From contig JACMZG010001914.1 of assembly GCA_018340805.1 (NCBI GenBank), positions 7,897,833 to 7,961,832 of the forward strand: DNA of 64,000 bases, in the 5' to 3' direction. Numbering within the stretch: the first letter of the stretch is position 1; every line of letters begins with the position of its first letter. The notes below the pieces were generated by a model. It searched no databases, had not been told where the DNA came from, and saw nothing but the letters and a program-made list of their open reading frames with translations. The DNA comes from Microvelia longipes (taxonomy: Eukaryota; Arthropoda; Insecta; Hemiptera; Veliidae). The position numbers and the translations under genes are program-made. Positions 11,628 through 23,920 of this stretch are shown one piece after another.

Positions 11628-12070
11628 TGTGTGTTTGTGCGTGTGTAAAAAGAAACATCTCGTTAACTATGAAGGATAAAGATTTGTATTTGTGTTTAGA
11701 TTGATAAAGATTTGTAATTTCAAAAGTAATATTTTTCTGGTATGATCTTCGGATTGGCTAAATTGTAAGTTAGTAGGTTAATCCAGTCAAAAGATATATA
11801 CTGGAGATAGATAAACACAGTGTCTAGCGACCGACTTCTCATTTTTACATAATTTTAGTTCAACGCTGTATATATCTTGTCGTTTGTATACGGTTATCGC
11901 CCCGAAATGGCTATATCAAGGCTCACAGGTCCGCGATGTAGGCCTGTGAGGCGAGGGGATGAAAATTCGCTAGATATATGGCAAATAACTTGTAAAATTA
12001 ATTAATAATAAATCAAAACAAGGAAAACGGTGCCGCAATGAGCACCCTTCGGCCACCAGTCCACGCAGCG

Positions 12071-12771
12071 GCTATTACAGTAGGACACACGGCTAAAATC
12101 AATTGACAGCGCGCCAAAAATCTGTGAGGGAAAGAATTCTATTGGTTCAGACCGACCCTGGTCTTTCCTTCTCCACCTCATGCCACCCTCGGTATTTTTT
12201 TATACCGAGGTTGGCATGAGGTGGAGCATGCCAACCTCGGTATAAAAAAATACCTTTTTCATAAATAAAATCATAAAAAGGCAACACTGGTTGTAAATAT
12301 TTGTAACCTCGCGTCGCTTTTATTGTGCTCATTGATCTGCGTTTGATTTCGTTTCGTTTCATTCCAATCTGTTTAATTCATCCAATTATTGCGGAGTTGT
12401 AATATGATCTGAGTGCCTATATTTGACGCTTGGACATTGACGTATACTTCAAGCATTTCTTGCTATTTGAGTACAGCGGAGGTTCTGTGCTTTGTCAACC
12501 AAAAGACAGCATTTTTTTTTTAAAAAATGCCATGTCTTTCAATAGATGACAGTCTTGACTTTTTTAAGTCTTGAATGCATATTGAAAAAAAATACGATAT
12601 CAAATAAAAACAAATAATAAAATTCAAAACATAACCTGACTTTCAGTGTTGCCAGAGTAGGGAATTTTTTTTGTTACATAAAGGAAGGGATTTTTTTATT
12701 AAAAAAAGAGGGTTGAAAGCATTGAGATTTTGGCGGGCTCTCAATTGATTTTAGCCGTGTGTCGTATTATA
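12071..12771. mobile_element. non-autonomous TIR element, family C, copy 1
   Basis: The termini GACACACGGCTAAAATCAAT and ATTGATTTTAGCCGTGTGTC are inverted copies. The right flank reads GTATTATA and copy 2 has TATAATAC, so TA-rich target sites are likely. The element holds an internal fold-back around GGTATTTTTTTATACCGAGG / TTGGCATGAGGTGGAGCATG (12189-12256). A second copy in opposite orientation lies at 55443-56361 and has only one arm of that fold-back. The internal open frame (12147-12362) is fold-back sequence, not a gene. Confidence 0.8.
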
Positions 12772-13563
12772 GCTGAAGTTCGTTTTTTATGACATTGTCA
12801 ATATGTCAAATGTTTATGTAAACTGTGTAAACATTAAAAATAATTTATTGTTTATAAATTATTAAAAAAATAAAACAACAAATCTGACGGATAAATATTA
12901 TATTATCATTTGATTTATTTAGAGATAATGCTTTTGCCTTTGTAAGAGTGAAGAGTGGTCTTTTCTTCTTTATATTTTCTTGCTTTCTATGTTTGCTCGA
13001 TTAATGTTATGTATTTTAGTATCATAGTGAGCCAAGCATTGTGTATAACAGGATGTCTAAAGTTACTACTATGATGTCACTAGTTACAGTTAGAGTATCC
13101 GATTATAATCAGCATAGAGATATTTACTAGAGAGGGCATACCCTATCTCATTACATTGAGAGGCTTAAAACATCTTTTTTTGGGGCTCTCAGGGGCTGTG
13201 CGTAACCTCATGGAAACCTCCTCCAAGAGTGAGTTAAGGTTATAATAAATCAATTGTTTTCGGCTTCCCGCACATTCCTTGTATTTTGATTTTTATTTTT
13301 AACGCTCTACTCTATAAGTTACTAAATGTTTGTATCATTAGCTTTATTCTGATAATCAGAATAAAGGCCATAGAGAGATATTACTAGAGAGGCCTTATAG
13401 GTTAAATTTTGAAACATCGAAAAAGGGTCAACCATATCAAGTGTCCCAGACTTGGATGCTCAAAAAAAAACTGATTATTTTGCTACTGATACCTATATCT
13501 ATGGTGAGTAAAAAATGACCAATATAAATTTTTTATGGTCACTTTTATGGTCCTCCGACCCTA

Positions 13564-14308
13564 AAATTTAGTGATTTTTGACCTTCAGATAAGCAGCCGA
13601 TACTCGGTTCTCGCTTGTACTACAGGAAAAATATGAACAGATCTGTTTAAAGCAAGCTTTGAGCTACATTTGGCCCTTTGACACTTTTACTCTATGACCG
13701 CTCCTTGGGGGGGCAATTGGGGCTCCAAATTTTAGGGTTTCTTAAAAAATATTAAAATTTTAACATTTTTTTATAATATGAAGAAATCTGAATTAAGAGC
13801 TCCCAATTTTTTTAGGAGTTACTTACTTTAAGACAAGCAATCAACAAACTTTTCAAAGCATTAATATAATTCGTTTATGAGCTATGATTTTTTGAAAATC
13901 CATATTTTTTAATTTTTGGTCATTTTTGACCTTCAATATCTCCCTTGGACATGTATACTTTTTTACAAAAATCATATCACAAAGACCCCTTACCAGTGTC
14001 CACATAAACCACTAAAAACATTCTTGTGTATTTGCCCACAAGCAAAGTTATAGCTAAATCATGTATGTGTGATTTTCCAAATAGTAACCTGACCACCTCG
14101 TTAATAAATACAGTTAAATAATCAGTACAAACTTTCAGTAACTTATACAGTAGAGCGTTAAAAATACACAAATCAAAATACAAGGAATCCCGTACGGAAG
14201 CCGACCAATTGATTTTTATATTTTTAACTCACTCTTGGAGGAGGTTTCAATGAGGTTACACAGAGCCCTTGAGATCCCGAAAAAGATGTTTCAGGTTCTC
14301 ACTGTAAT
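13564..14308 (+). repeat. left copy of ~745 bp direct repeat flanking the LINE
   Basis: Starts AAATTTAGTGATTTTTGACC and ends GTTCTCACTGTAAT. It is almost identical to 18322-19068, with a handful of indels (for example in the run of G near 13707 versus 18466, and TTTTTTACAA versus TTTTAACAAA). The left copy continues the host element from its left TIR; the right copy continues it to its right TIR. This is the layout of a target-site duplication. Confidence 0.9.
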
Positions 14309-17300
14309 CAATTCAATTCAAAAATAACTTTATTTTTCACATTTTCAGTGACCTAAAGTTAGAGTTACATAGAAAAACAGAAATTATACAAAAATAAATT
14401 ACATTGCTTTAAATATATAAACTGAAAAAAATGTCATATTAAAGAAAAGAGTTATCTAACAAAAAGAAAAGAAAACTTCAAGACAATAATAAAGTAAATA
14501 ATGAGCATTATTAATCGGAAAAACAAGAAAAAAGCATAGAATAAAAAAAAAGAGATAAAAATTAAAAAGTATAATATTGAACTACCTTTTCCAATCAAAA
14601 TAATAAAAGTGTGATCAAAGAACTACTATTAAATAAAATAATGAGTTGGAGAGTCTACTCATTTAAAAGCTGAGCTCTTAATTTTAGCGAATTAAGCATG
14701 AAATTATATATACTTAATCCTTGTTTTTTAAAATGGATACAGAGAACTGAGGCTAACGCTGTTACATTGTTCGTTAGGTCAGTTAAAGACTCCAGGTCTA
14801 AATAATAATCTCTAAAAGCTAAATATATAGGCATGTAAACATAATGTGGTAAAGATCTTCAAACTGGTGAAGATTGCACAGGGTGCACATTTCATCCGTG
14901 TTGATCTTATACATGATGCCTTTAAACGTTATTTTAATTCTGTTGTATCCTGAAGTCCTTAACTGAGCTATTATTTTTTTACTCCATACGGAATATCACA
15001 ATAAAGGTAATCCTCGTCACAGTTGCTTATCACGTTCAAGGTTTTATAAAATGGATTAAATGAGGAGTTGGCTATTTTTTGCTGATCTATTTTCTGTAGA
15101 TGGACTTGGTATTTAGTAAGAATTCTCTCTATGGCGATATTATCTATATAATGAGATAAAGTGGTGTCTGAATTAATATCTAAACAGTTTAAAATAGATT
15201 TGAGCTGAGTGTACCAATTATAAGTCGTGGTATTGGATGGTAAGGTGTCTAAGTATTTAAGCCTGATAAAACAGTTTTTAATTAAACTATTGGAGTCCGA
15301 ATGATGTATGTGGTTGACCCAGTTAAGAGCTTGTTTCAGAACAATTATAGATATATGCTGTATATTAAACTCAGCTCTTACCATATAGTGAGGCACATTT
15401 CTTTGGAGGGCAAAAAAGTTTTTTAAAAAAGTAGTTCTGGGCTACTTCAAGGTCCTCTAAATATCTCAGGGCCCACACTGCTGCACCATAAGTTAGAGTA
15501 GGAACAATACATGCTTGATATATTTTTTGAACAGCTTCAAACGAGGAGTTCTTGGCAACAATTAAAGAGTTTTTTACAACTGCTGTAGCAGACTTGCTAC
15601 GGCTAACCGACTGTTTCAAAGCTTGTTCAAAAACGCCTTTTTGAGAGAAACATACTCCTAAATAATTAAATTTGGGCACTACTTCTAGAGCATTATTACC
15701 GTAGTAAATGTTTTTACTTTTAGCACTAAGCTGACCCTTACTAAATATCATGACTTTAGACTTATCTAGATTGACCTCAAGGCCATTTATTTCACAATAT
15801 TCTTGTAGTATTCTTAATTTCCTATTCATGTCAACAACAGATTCGGCTAATATGATCAAGTCATCACAAAAAAGTAATAGTATTATTTCAATTACCCCAT
15901 TTAGGCTTATACCTGTAATGCCTTTAGCCTTAAAAAACTCCTCTATATCTGCGATAAACAAATTAAAAAGATTAGGCGAGGAAATTTCGCCTTGTAAAAG
16001 CCCGCGTAAAATTTCTACTGGGTCAGACATTTCACAATTATATTTTATCTTAGTTTTAGCGTTTTCGTACAATTTCTTAATAAAAGTTAACATTTTTTTA
16101 CTTAAATTCATTATTTTAAGCTTTTTAAATAAAATATAATGTATAATGGTGTCAAACGCTTTCCGGAATCGATAAAAGCTGCAATGATTTTCCTTCTAGG
16201 CAACCTCAAATGGTTTTGTATAATGCAATTTAAAATAAAAACATTATCAATGCAACTTTTACCTTTCCGGAAACCAGCTTGAACATCTGGTATCATTTTA
16301 TTGTTCTCCATCCAGTAAGAAAGTCGGGTATTCAGTATAGAAGTAAAAATCTTTAAGCAACAATTAACTAAGGAAATCCCTCTGTAGTTGTTCATATTTT
16401 CTTTGTCACCTTTCTTAAACAATAAAATAGTTACAATATCAGACCAGTCTTCCGGCAAATCACTAGTGTCGTATATTTTATTGAACAAGCTAGTTAGATA
16501 TAGCAACCAATTACCTGGTAAATTTGTCAAAAATTGAAACCCAATACCATCGGAACCAGGCTTAGAGTTCTTATTGGCTTTCCCCAGCGCTTCGGTAACT
16601 TCGAACAGAGTGATAGGTGAATCTAAGCCTGGGTCCGACGCGTCGGTATCAATATGTGGCATATTACTGGTATCTAGTTGGCAGGAGTAAAGTTTATTAT
16701 AGTATTGTTCCCATTCCTTGATATTAATTTTAACAGAACCTTGACAGGGTTTTCGCTTGTTTTTATTAAAGGTTGACCAAAATTCTTTTGTGTTTTTAAC
16801 CAGACTAAGACCTTTTATAATTTTACTATTGTGAGCTTTTCTTTTCTGCTTCATAGTTTTCCTTAATGATTTCGCAACTGCGTAGCATTCACTTTTAAAA
16901 GGTTCAGCAAACTTATATTTTTACACTTTCTGATTAATTTTCGGTATTCTCGTCGGGCTAGTCTACATTCATTATCATACCAAGGTTTGTTATTACAAGT
17001 ATCAAAGAATTTATTTTTATAAGTATAGTTCTACTCATACCAAGTGAGTCTATAGCAGTGAGGATAGCATTTGTAAAATTACCATACATATCTTTTATTG
17101 ACATATCTGGTTTAAACACAACCAAATTTGAAAATGACATTATGTCGTAATATAGATACGATAAGTCTTGATTCCATTGAATAACGTAACTAACCGTTTC
17201 GGTATGATTTGAGTTGATGTAATAAGGTACGCTTAAATCTATATAAATATTTAAAGGTAGGTGATGATGAATAGGTATGGAGGTGTTAACATGTAAATCA

Positions 17301-18321
17301 AGAACCTTATGTAAGTCCGAGATTTTACACCAAGCTAAGTCGATAGTACTAGCACCATTTTGGGTGAAATTAGTAAAGCTACCTGGTAATCAGATTGTGA
17401 ACGGCCATTGATAAGTACAAATCCGAGTGCTTCTAACGAATCAACAAGCAATCTTCCCCGTTTGTCTTCCTTTATGTCTAGTACTTTCCGATACTTATGT
17501 AAATTAGTATCATTATATTCAAAAGGATACAAAAATTTAAGTCTCCCACCCTACAATTAAAATCACCTATAATCCAGAACATATCATTTGGATATTTTTC
17601 AGTAATGTTAGAAACAGTTACAATAATATTTCTAAAATAATTTCAAGATTTAATGTAGGTTTAAAGTAAACAGTTCCTAAAATAAATGATCATTTGAAGA
17701 TGTAAGTCGAATAAATAACCAGTACTCGTTTGACTCGACAATAACAGACTTAAAGTTTGTAGTCATGATGGCCAAGCCGCCACTGGCTCTACCTCGTGAT
17801 TTATCTCTATTGCATTAGAGCTGTGTATAGTATATTTCGAGAAGAATGATGAAGTAAGAGTGATTTGACTTAGACGCCAAGTTTCACATAGGCATATAAT
17901 ATCACACTCCTTAAATTGGTTGCTATATTCAACAAAATTATTGAGTCCAGAACAATTCCAGAATGCGATAAGAGCTGGTTTCGTATGTCTTGGTGAGTTC
18001 TCATCAAAATTATTCTTATAGTGATTTAATTGCTATGATGGCGAGGTGTTTCTTCGGTTCTTGCTCGTTTTTTGAGTTGTTTATCACTCTTTTTTTTAGT
18101 TGATGAACTCGGAGACGGTTGATTTTTCTTTGAGTTGCGAGCTTCAAGCTTTAACTCCTTCAGTTTAGTTATAAAATCCGATGGTATATTGGCACCACTG
18201 ATTTCGTTTAGTTTTTGAAGTCCCGGTTGATTTTTATGAAAAATTTCGTTGTTTATAACTCAAATAAAACCGACAGTATTGACAAACATGTGATCGTCTT
18301 TTAACAAATCTAAGTCTAAAC
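14309..18321 (-). mobile_element. 5'-truncated non-LTR retrotransposon (LINE)
   Basis: A 4.0 kb element in minus orientation. Its 3' end lies at 14309 and carries a short TTGAATTGAATTG-type tail rather than poly(A). The 5' end at 18321 is truncated inside the end of an ORF1-like, Lys/Ser-rich segment (about 18020-18300) with at least one stop. ORF2 follows with endonuclease, reverse transcriptase and a C-terminal Cys/His motif. It sits inside a DNA transposon and is bounded on both sides by the same ~745 bp host segment. RT words place it among non-LTR elements with an apurinic-like endonuclease. The exact clade (Jockey/CR1/R1 group) is not resolved by eye. Confidence 0.85.
14690..18010 (-). 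pseudogene. LINE ORF2 polyprotein (endonuclease-RT), frame-broken
   Basis: Reading from 18010 downward on the minus strand, an endonuclease start is visible (IAFWNCSGLNNF, then DIICLCETW, the E-containing motif of EEP nucleases). Further endonuclease pieces follow with stops and frame changes near 17.5-17.8 kb. RT motifs follow in 16854-16111: NSKPGSDGIGFQFL, LLFKKGDKENMNNYRGISLV, VQAGFRKGKSCIDN. The frame then changes near 16110-16150, just where the AFD-type motif is expected (IAAFID). In 16111-15371 come GLLQGEISSPNLFNLFI and FCDD, the catalytic YADD equivalent (FCDD at residues 81-84 of that segment). Another frame change near 15390 leads to a tail with CTLCNLHQFEDLYHIMFTC (zinc-knuckle-like) near 14.9 kb. 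At least four breaks make it inactive. Confidence 0.88.
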
Positions 18322-19068
18322 AAATTTAGTGATTTTTGACCTTCAGATAAGCAGCCGATACTCGGTTCTCGCTTGTACTACAGGAAAAATATGAACAGAT
18401 CTGTTTAAAGCAAGCTTTGAGCTAAATTTGGCCCTTTGACACTTTTACTCTATGACCGCTCCTTGGGGGGGGGGCAATTGGGGCTCCAAATTTTAGGGTT
18501 TCTTAAAAATATATTAAAATTTTAACATTTTTTTATAATATGAAGAAATCTGAATTAAGAGCTCCCAATTTTTTTAGGAGTTACTTACTTTAAGACAAGC
18601 AATCAACAAACTTTTCAAAGCATTAATATAATTTGTTTATGAGCTATGATTTTTTGAAAATCCATATTTTTAATTTTTGGTCATTTTTGACCTTCAATAT
18701 CTCCCTTGGACATGTATACTTTTAACAAAAATCATATCACAAAGACCCCTTACCAGTGTCCACATAAACCACTAAAAACATTCTTGTGTATTTGCCCACA
18801 AGCAAAGTTATAGCTAAATCATGTATGTGTGATTTTCCAAATAGTAACCTGACCACCTCGTTAATAAATACAGTTAAATAATCAGTACAAACTTTCAGTA
18901 ACTTATACAGTAGAGCGTTAAAAATACACAAATCAAAATACAAGGAATCCCGCACGGAAGCCGACCAATTGATTTTTATATTTTTAACTCACTCTTGGAG
19001 GAGGTTTCAATGAGGTTACACAGAGCCCTTGAGATCCCGAAAAAGATGTTTCAGGTTCTCACTGTAAT
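18322..19068 (+). repeat. right copy of ~745 bp direct repeat flanking the LINE
   Basis: Near-identical to 13564-14308. It begins exactly at the truncated 5' end of the LINE and runs on into the right TIR of the host DNA element. Confidence 0.9.
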
Positions 19069-19132
19069 GAGATAGGTTATGCCCCTTCTAGTATATATCT
19101 CTATGCTGATTGAATATTTTACAAACAATAGG

Positions 19133-19577
19133 CTTCGAAACGTCATGGTAATAGTCCAAGAGCCCAGGGGTGTTTTGTTAATGAAAAGTGTAATGGCTGG
19201 AACCGGTCTCAATTTTTCGTAGATACCTTCCTGAACAAGGATCTGCAATTCTTCCAACTCGTATCGGATGGGTGTCCTAGGCAGAACGCACTTTAGGGGT
19301 CAAAGGTTCTGCCTGGGACACACATCCGATATGAGTCGGCAGAATTGCAGATCCTTGTTCAGGAAGGTATTTACGAAAAATTGAGACGGTTCCAGCCATT
19401 ACACTGTTTGTTAACTTGGTGGTAAATTTGACCCCTAAAGTGCGTTCTGCCTGGGACACCCATCCGATACGAGTCGGCAGAATTGCAGATCCTTGTTCAG
19501 GAAGGTATTTACGAAAAATTAAGACCGGTTCCAGCCATTACACTTTTTATTAACAAAACACTCCCGGGGTCTTGGTC
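19133..19577. repeat. fold-back made of three related ~130 bp arms
   Basis: The left arm (about 19150-19295) is the reverse complement of the right arm (about 19445-19577). A third arm lies between them in the same orientation as the right one. Shared words are GTTCTGCCTGGGACAC, GGCAGAATTGCAGATCCTTG and TTCAGGAAGGTAT. The open frames in it are by-products. Confidence 0.75.
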
Positions 19578-19579
19578 TA

Positions 19580-21244
19580 TAAGTTTTGTCTAATAAAACA
19601 AATAATAGAATCTAATAAGTTAAATCTGTTATTTACAGCACTCATTTGATAGCTGGACTGTTAAACCGATAATTTACACCCCCCCCCCTCTCCCTCTCTG
19701 GGTCCATCGCTCCCATACGTGCTAACCTTTCACGTATAGACTCTACATATTGAAGTTTAACATATTAAGTTAAACCTTAAGGTTAAACACAACCAATTCA
19801 AAACATGCTTTTTTAACAGAGTATTTCCACTTTTATTTGGATTAAGTTGTCGTGGCAAAGCTATTCAATTCAGACACGCCATGTTTGTCGTCAACATTTT
19901 CTTATATTTAGTTTAAGCCAATTTTTACTTCTTCTTCTTCTTCTTATCTACAGTATGACTGTAATTTCTTACTCAGACGTTAATAGTCACTTAGGATTTG
20001 AAAGTAAGGTTATACGAAGGTTTTTATTAAAGGTTAAAGTTGTATTTGAAGGGAGAGAGGTTTATTAATGGTTAAAAATGGTAATATCCCCGGTTCTATG
20101 TGAGATATAAAAAATCTTAGATCTAACTCGTTTTCTAATTTATACATTTTCTTATCTACCTAACCTGGTTTTAACCTTTTACAAATAGATGTGACTATTT
20201 CATAGATCTTGAATAAATAGATGTGACTATTTCATAGATCTTGAATAAATAGATGTGACTATGAGATTACGGGATAACTGATCCCGCCAAAACATGGCGT
20301 CTTTTATAGCGAAGGTTCACTTTTGATTATAAGGAAGTTTAAAACAAACAAAATTAATTAAGTTGTGATTTCTTTGCATAATAATAAAGTTACACTAAAA
20401 AAATAATATTCCAAAAGTTACTTAAACAAGAACGGTAATATTGAAGTAAAATAAAAGTTCGACGGGAAGGTTATCCGTTAAATACGATTGTCTCTAAAGG
20501 TACATACAGCGTATCGGGGGATCCATTTAGATTCCATCTTCCTAGTTCTAGCGTATGCGATCCGATCCCCTCCGCATGGTTCATACAGCTAATATTACCG
20601 TATTGAGATCGTATCCCATACGATTCGCGGATCTAGAAGTGTGTGTAAACGTACTAATTATTATTATTGAGTGACGTATGAGAAATTAAATTTGGACAAA
20701 GTTACACATCACGTCCGTTATCTTTCAATACCAAAACCGATAAATAATTATTAGGGGGCTGACACGGAATTCCGGGAAAGCCTGCTCCTTAAGTCTGTCA
20801 ATTTAATTAAATATTTTACAGCCTGCGGATTATTTTTACCTTTTTATAAGTTTAATATTATTATTTGATACACTCGTTATACAACAAAACGTTGATTTAA
20901 AATAATTCCTCTTTGTTTAGAGAAATTCGATACAAGGAAATGTCTGAAAAATCAGTAAATAACAGGTAAAAAATATATAAGTAACAAGGTAAAAATAAAA
21001 CAGTTCGAGAAAGCACGAGAGACAAAAAATAGGTTTCTTTGAAAAATGAAAACGAACCCCTCACACTGCCTTCATCTACAAATCAAGATTGACAACGGAA
21101 GGCAAGTTTGTTTCTGTCACGATATCCCTCAGTTTTTATTCAAAGGAATAATAATAGTAGACAAACTATAAATAACAGGGATGGTTTATAAATAGAATCA
21201 CGAATAAATTCTATATTATATATATATATATAATATATATATTA

Positions 21245-21276
<32 letters not shown>

Positions 21277-21590
21277 CTGTGGTTGTAAAATTTTGTCATA
21301 ATTGAGGAGTTTTTAAAATTTCTTTTGGTCGAAAATAATTTTATGATTTCAGATGACCTTTCAAAACCTTATTATGATTTTATAAGCGATATAACCTTAA
21401 TTGAAGGTTGTTAGAAGCAAGCTCTTATTAGAAGCACGCTACATATTTAAACAATTGAAAAAAACTAAGGAGCGTGTAAAATTCTGTGTTTCTTTACGTA
21501 TTTATTTTAATTTAAATAAATGAACCTTGCGACTGACCCAACTTCTACTAGGAGCAGAAGGTGGACGTCTGAACTCGTGATTATAAGTAT
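19580..21590. other. receptor intron: short tandem repeat and (TA)n, otherwise nothing recognised
   Basis: A 33 bp unit (AATAGATGTGACTATTTCAT, AGATCTTGAAT) occurs 2.5 times at 20184-20262. A (TA)n tract lies at 21213-21277. A C-run sits at 19679-19687. No gene recognised. Confidence 0.45.
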
Positions 21591-21596
21591 AAAGGC

Positions 21597-21735
21597 ATAG
21601 AGATACATTACTAGAGGGAGAACATATTTAAGAGGCCTGAAACATACTTTCGGGGCACTCAGGGGGTCTGTGTAGCCTCATTGAAACCTCCTCTAAGTGT
21701 TTGTTAAGTTTTAATAAGTCAATCGCTGCCAGCTA
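21597..21735. mobile_element. MITE family A, left-end fragment
   Basis: Matches the left half of the complete copies (GGCATAGAGATACATTACTA, AGAGGCCTGAAACATACTTT, GGGGCACTCAGGGGGTCTGT, CTCATTGAAACCTCCTC). The right half is missing. Confidence 0.7.
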
Positions 21736-21877
21736 TTGGTACAGTGTTTGTATATTGTTTTGAATTATAAACATTCTAATACACAATTTAAATAATTTTG
21801 TACAGTTAATTTCATTATATTAATAATGCTTAGGTTACGTTTGCGATGTATCAAAAATCAAGTGTTTTGGTTTTGGC

Positions 21878-22165
<288 letters not shown>

Positions 22166-22185
22166 TATATATATATATATATATG

Positions 22186-22235
22186 GTGCTCAAGTTACTC
22201 TTTCTATGTTTCAAAATTTAACCTATGGGGCCCCT
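22186..22235. mobile_element. MITE family A, right-end fragment
   Basis: Short match to the right end of the complete copies (TGTTTCAAAATTTAACCTAT, GGGGCCCCTATAGGTAA). Confidence 0.5.
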
Positions 22236-22710
22236 ATAGGTAAAATATTACACAGAGTCTCTTTTAACAAATTCGCAATTGAGGACTATTTGTCGATATC
22301 AAAATTTCTTACAGAAACAAGCATTTGGAACCAAATGCATTTCGAAAAATTATATAATATAAACTTGTGGTAACGAAATTTTTGCTAGTAACAGGTATCT
22401 GATCTTAAAAAGTGAATAGGTTACTTGTTGCCTCTATGGTACATGCCTCTAACTAAGAGATTAATACTAATACCATTCAATGCAGTATTAGTCTCTTTGA
22501 CCTCTAGCAGTGTTTCATGCATGTTACTTATTTCTAACCATGATATATATTTTATTTTTGAAATAATCTTCTACCCATTTTCTTATCACTTTTTTCTTTA
22601 GCACACCTTTCCCTAAATCCTCACTATTAATTGTTGAAAGCTGTATATGCTCTGGCTTATATTATTTATACATACATGGAATTTTTATCTGTTAATAGAA
22701 AATAGAAGGA

Positions 22711-22760
22711 AATTAAAAAATTGAATAGCGATTATTTAATCGCTATTCAATTTTTTAATT
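22711..22760. repeat. perfect 24 bp hairpin
   Basis: AATTAAAAAATTGAATAGCG ATTA is followed after two bases by its exact reverse complement. Confidence 0.9.
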
Positions 22761-22954
22761 GTTATTTAACAGTAGGAATTCAAAACGCTTTTTTAGCATC
22801 TGTGTAAGATTTTGCATTATAGAGGCTGTGATTTGGGACTAACATGTATGTGGTTTACTGTCGAAATCACGTGAAATAATGTAAGTCAGAGTATTGTGCG
22901 TCATAAACCATAGGAATCATTTAAAGATAATTTTTTTCCGGTTGGCTGTTTCAG

Positions 22955-23105
22955 GCAAAATGCAGAGATCGAGGTCAGTGGCCTAGCATTGGATGAGAAC
23001 TCGATCTGTTCTGGAATTACCAGGGTCGAGAGTCTCCGACCGATACAAAGGTCGACGAACAGAAAGTCTCAGAAATCATTGCTCGCGCAAGCAAGGTATG
23101 ACTGA
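22955..23105 (+). CDS. probable C-terminal exon of the tachykinin-type receptor
   Basis: An acceptor TGGCTGTTTCAG precedes 22955. Its first base completes the CG| codon left open at 9251. The frame then runs from QNAEIEVSGLALDENS through RVESLRPIQRSTNRKSQ to a stop TGA (23103-23105). The Ser/Thr/Arg-rich content fits a receptor cytoplasmic tail. A donor-like AAG|GTATGA at 23095 could instead carry splicing on. A second open stretch follows (about 23110-23247, YLTLVFYQYLKKIQE...), which could be 3' UTR or another exon. Evidence is phase match, acceptor quality and composition. Tail sequences are poorly conserved, so I have no homology proof. Confidence 0.45.
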
Positions 23106-23321
23106 GCTACCTTGCTGACACTTACCTGACGCTGGTATTCTACCAGTACCTGAAGAAAATTCAAGAAATCACTCCTAATATCTACCCTACACCCAAGAGG
23201 CTACGTAGTAGGTGCTGGCAAAACTATACCTAACAGCTTGCCATGCCTCCACAACAGCGAATTTCATTGATGCAATAACTCCTTAAGGTTGCACAGTAGA
23301 GTCAAGGAAAATATTGCTTAG

Positions 23322-23642
23322 CATAGAGATATTCGATATACTAGAGGGGGCATAGCCTATCATACTCTATTGAGAGGCCTGAAACATCGTTTTGGGGCTC
23401 TCAGGGGCTCTGTGTAACCTCATTGAAACCTTCAAAAGTGAGTTAAGGTTATAATAAATCAATTGTTTTCGGCTTTCCGCACATTGTTTGTGTTTTGATT
23501 TGTATTTTTAACTTTCTACTAAATAAGTTACTGTACTTTTATACTAATTTTTAGTTTATATTTTTAGCGAAAGTGGTCAGGTTACTTTTTCAATGTTTCA
23601 AAACTCAACCAATAGGACCCCTCTAGTAATAATATCTCTATG
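23322..23642. mobile_element. complete MITE family A copy, hAT-like 8 bp duplication
   Basis: A 321 bp element with ends CATAGAGATAT / ATATCTCTATG. Flanks are TTGCTTAG (23314-23321) and TTGTTTAG (23643-23650), a 7/8 match, fitting an 8 bp target duplication as in hAT elements. Non-coding. Confidence 0.8.
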
Positions 23643-23920
23643 TTGTTTAGGGTATCTACCTTATTACTTACTGTTGGAATCTCTCAACTCGCTAAAAAAT
23701 ATTCCTTATCCTAAAAAAAATCTAATTAGCAAATAGAGCCTACGCTCAACATTTCATACCCTTGAAATTTATGTATTATTACTGAATTATAACGTACGTA
23801 GGCTTCCGCGGTTATTGCAATGATAATTCGGGTCTTCCGGTGATGACCACGTCAATTCGAATGATCAATTCGACATTTTGCTCCAACGTCGGATTGAATC
23901 TGCTCACACTAAAGTAATAT

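Larger units (their letters stand above)
13107..19111. mobile_element. DNA element (family A ends) interrupted by a LINE
   Basis: The left end CATAGAGATATTTACTAGAG (13113) and AGGGCATACCCTATCTCATT are mirrored by the right end AATGAGATAGGTTATGCCCC and TTCTAGTATATATCTCTATG (ending 19105). The inverted identity extends a few bases outward (AATCAGCATAG / CTATGCTGATT). Next to each end are inverted stretches shared with the ~310 bp MITEs elsewhere (GAAACCTCCTCCAAGAGTGA). Subtracting the inserted LINE and one copy of the flanking duplication leaves a ~1.2 kb element. Apart from the LINE there is no coding capacity. The short ORFs at 13977-14183 and 18737-18955 are the same duplicated non-coding segment. 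Confidence 0.7.

Noticed and set aside
13977..14183. 68-codon frame repeated at 18737-18955 as a conserved gene
   Set aside because: The repetition is explained by the ~745 bp duplication around the LINE; the sequence is non-coding DNA-element interior.
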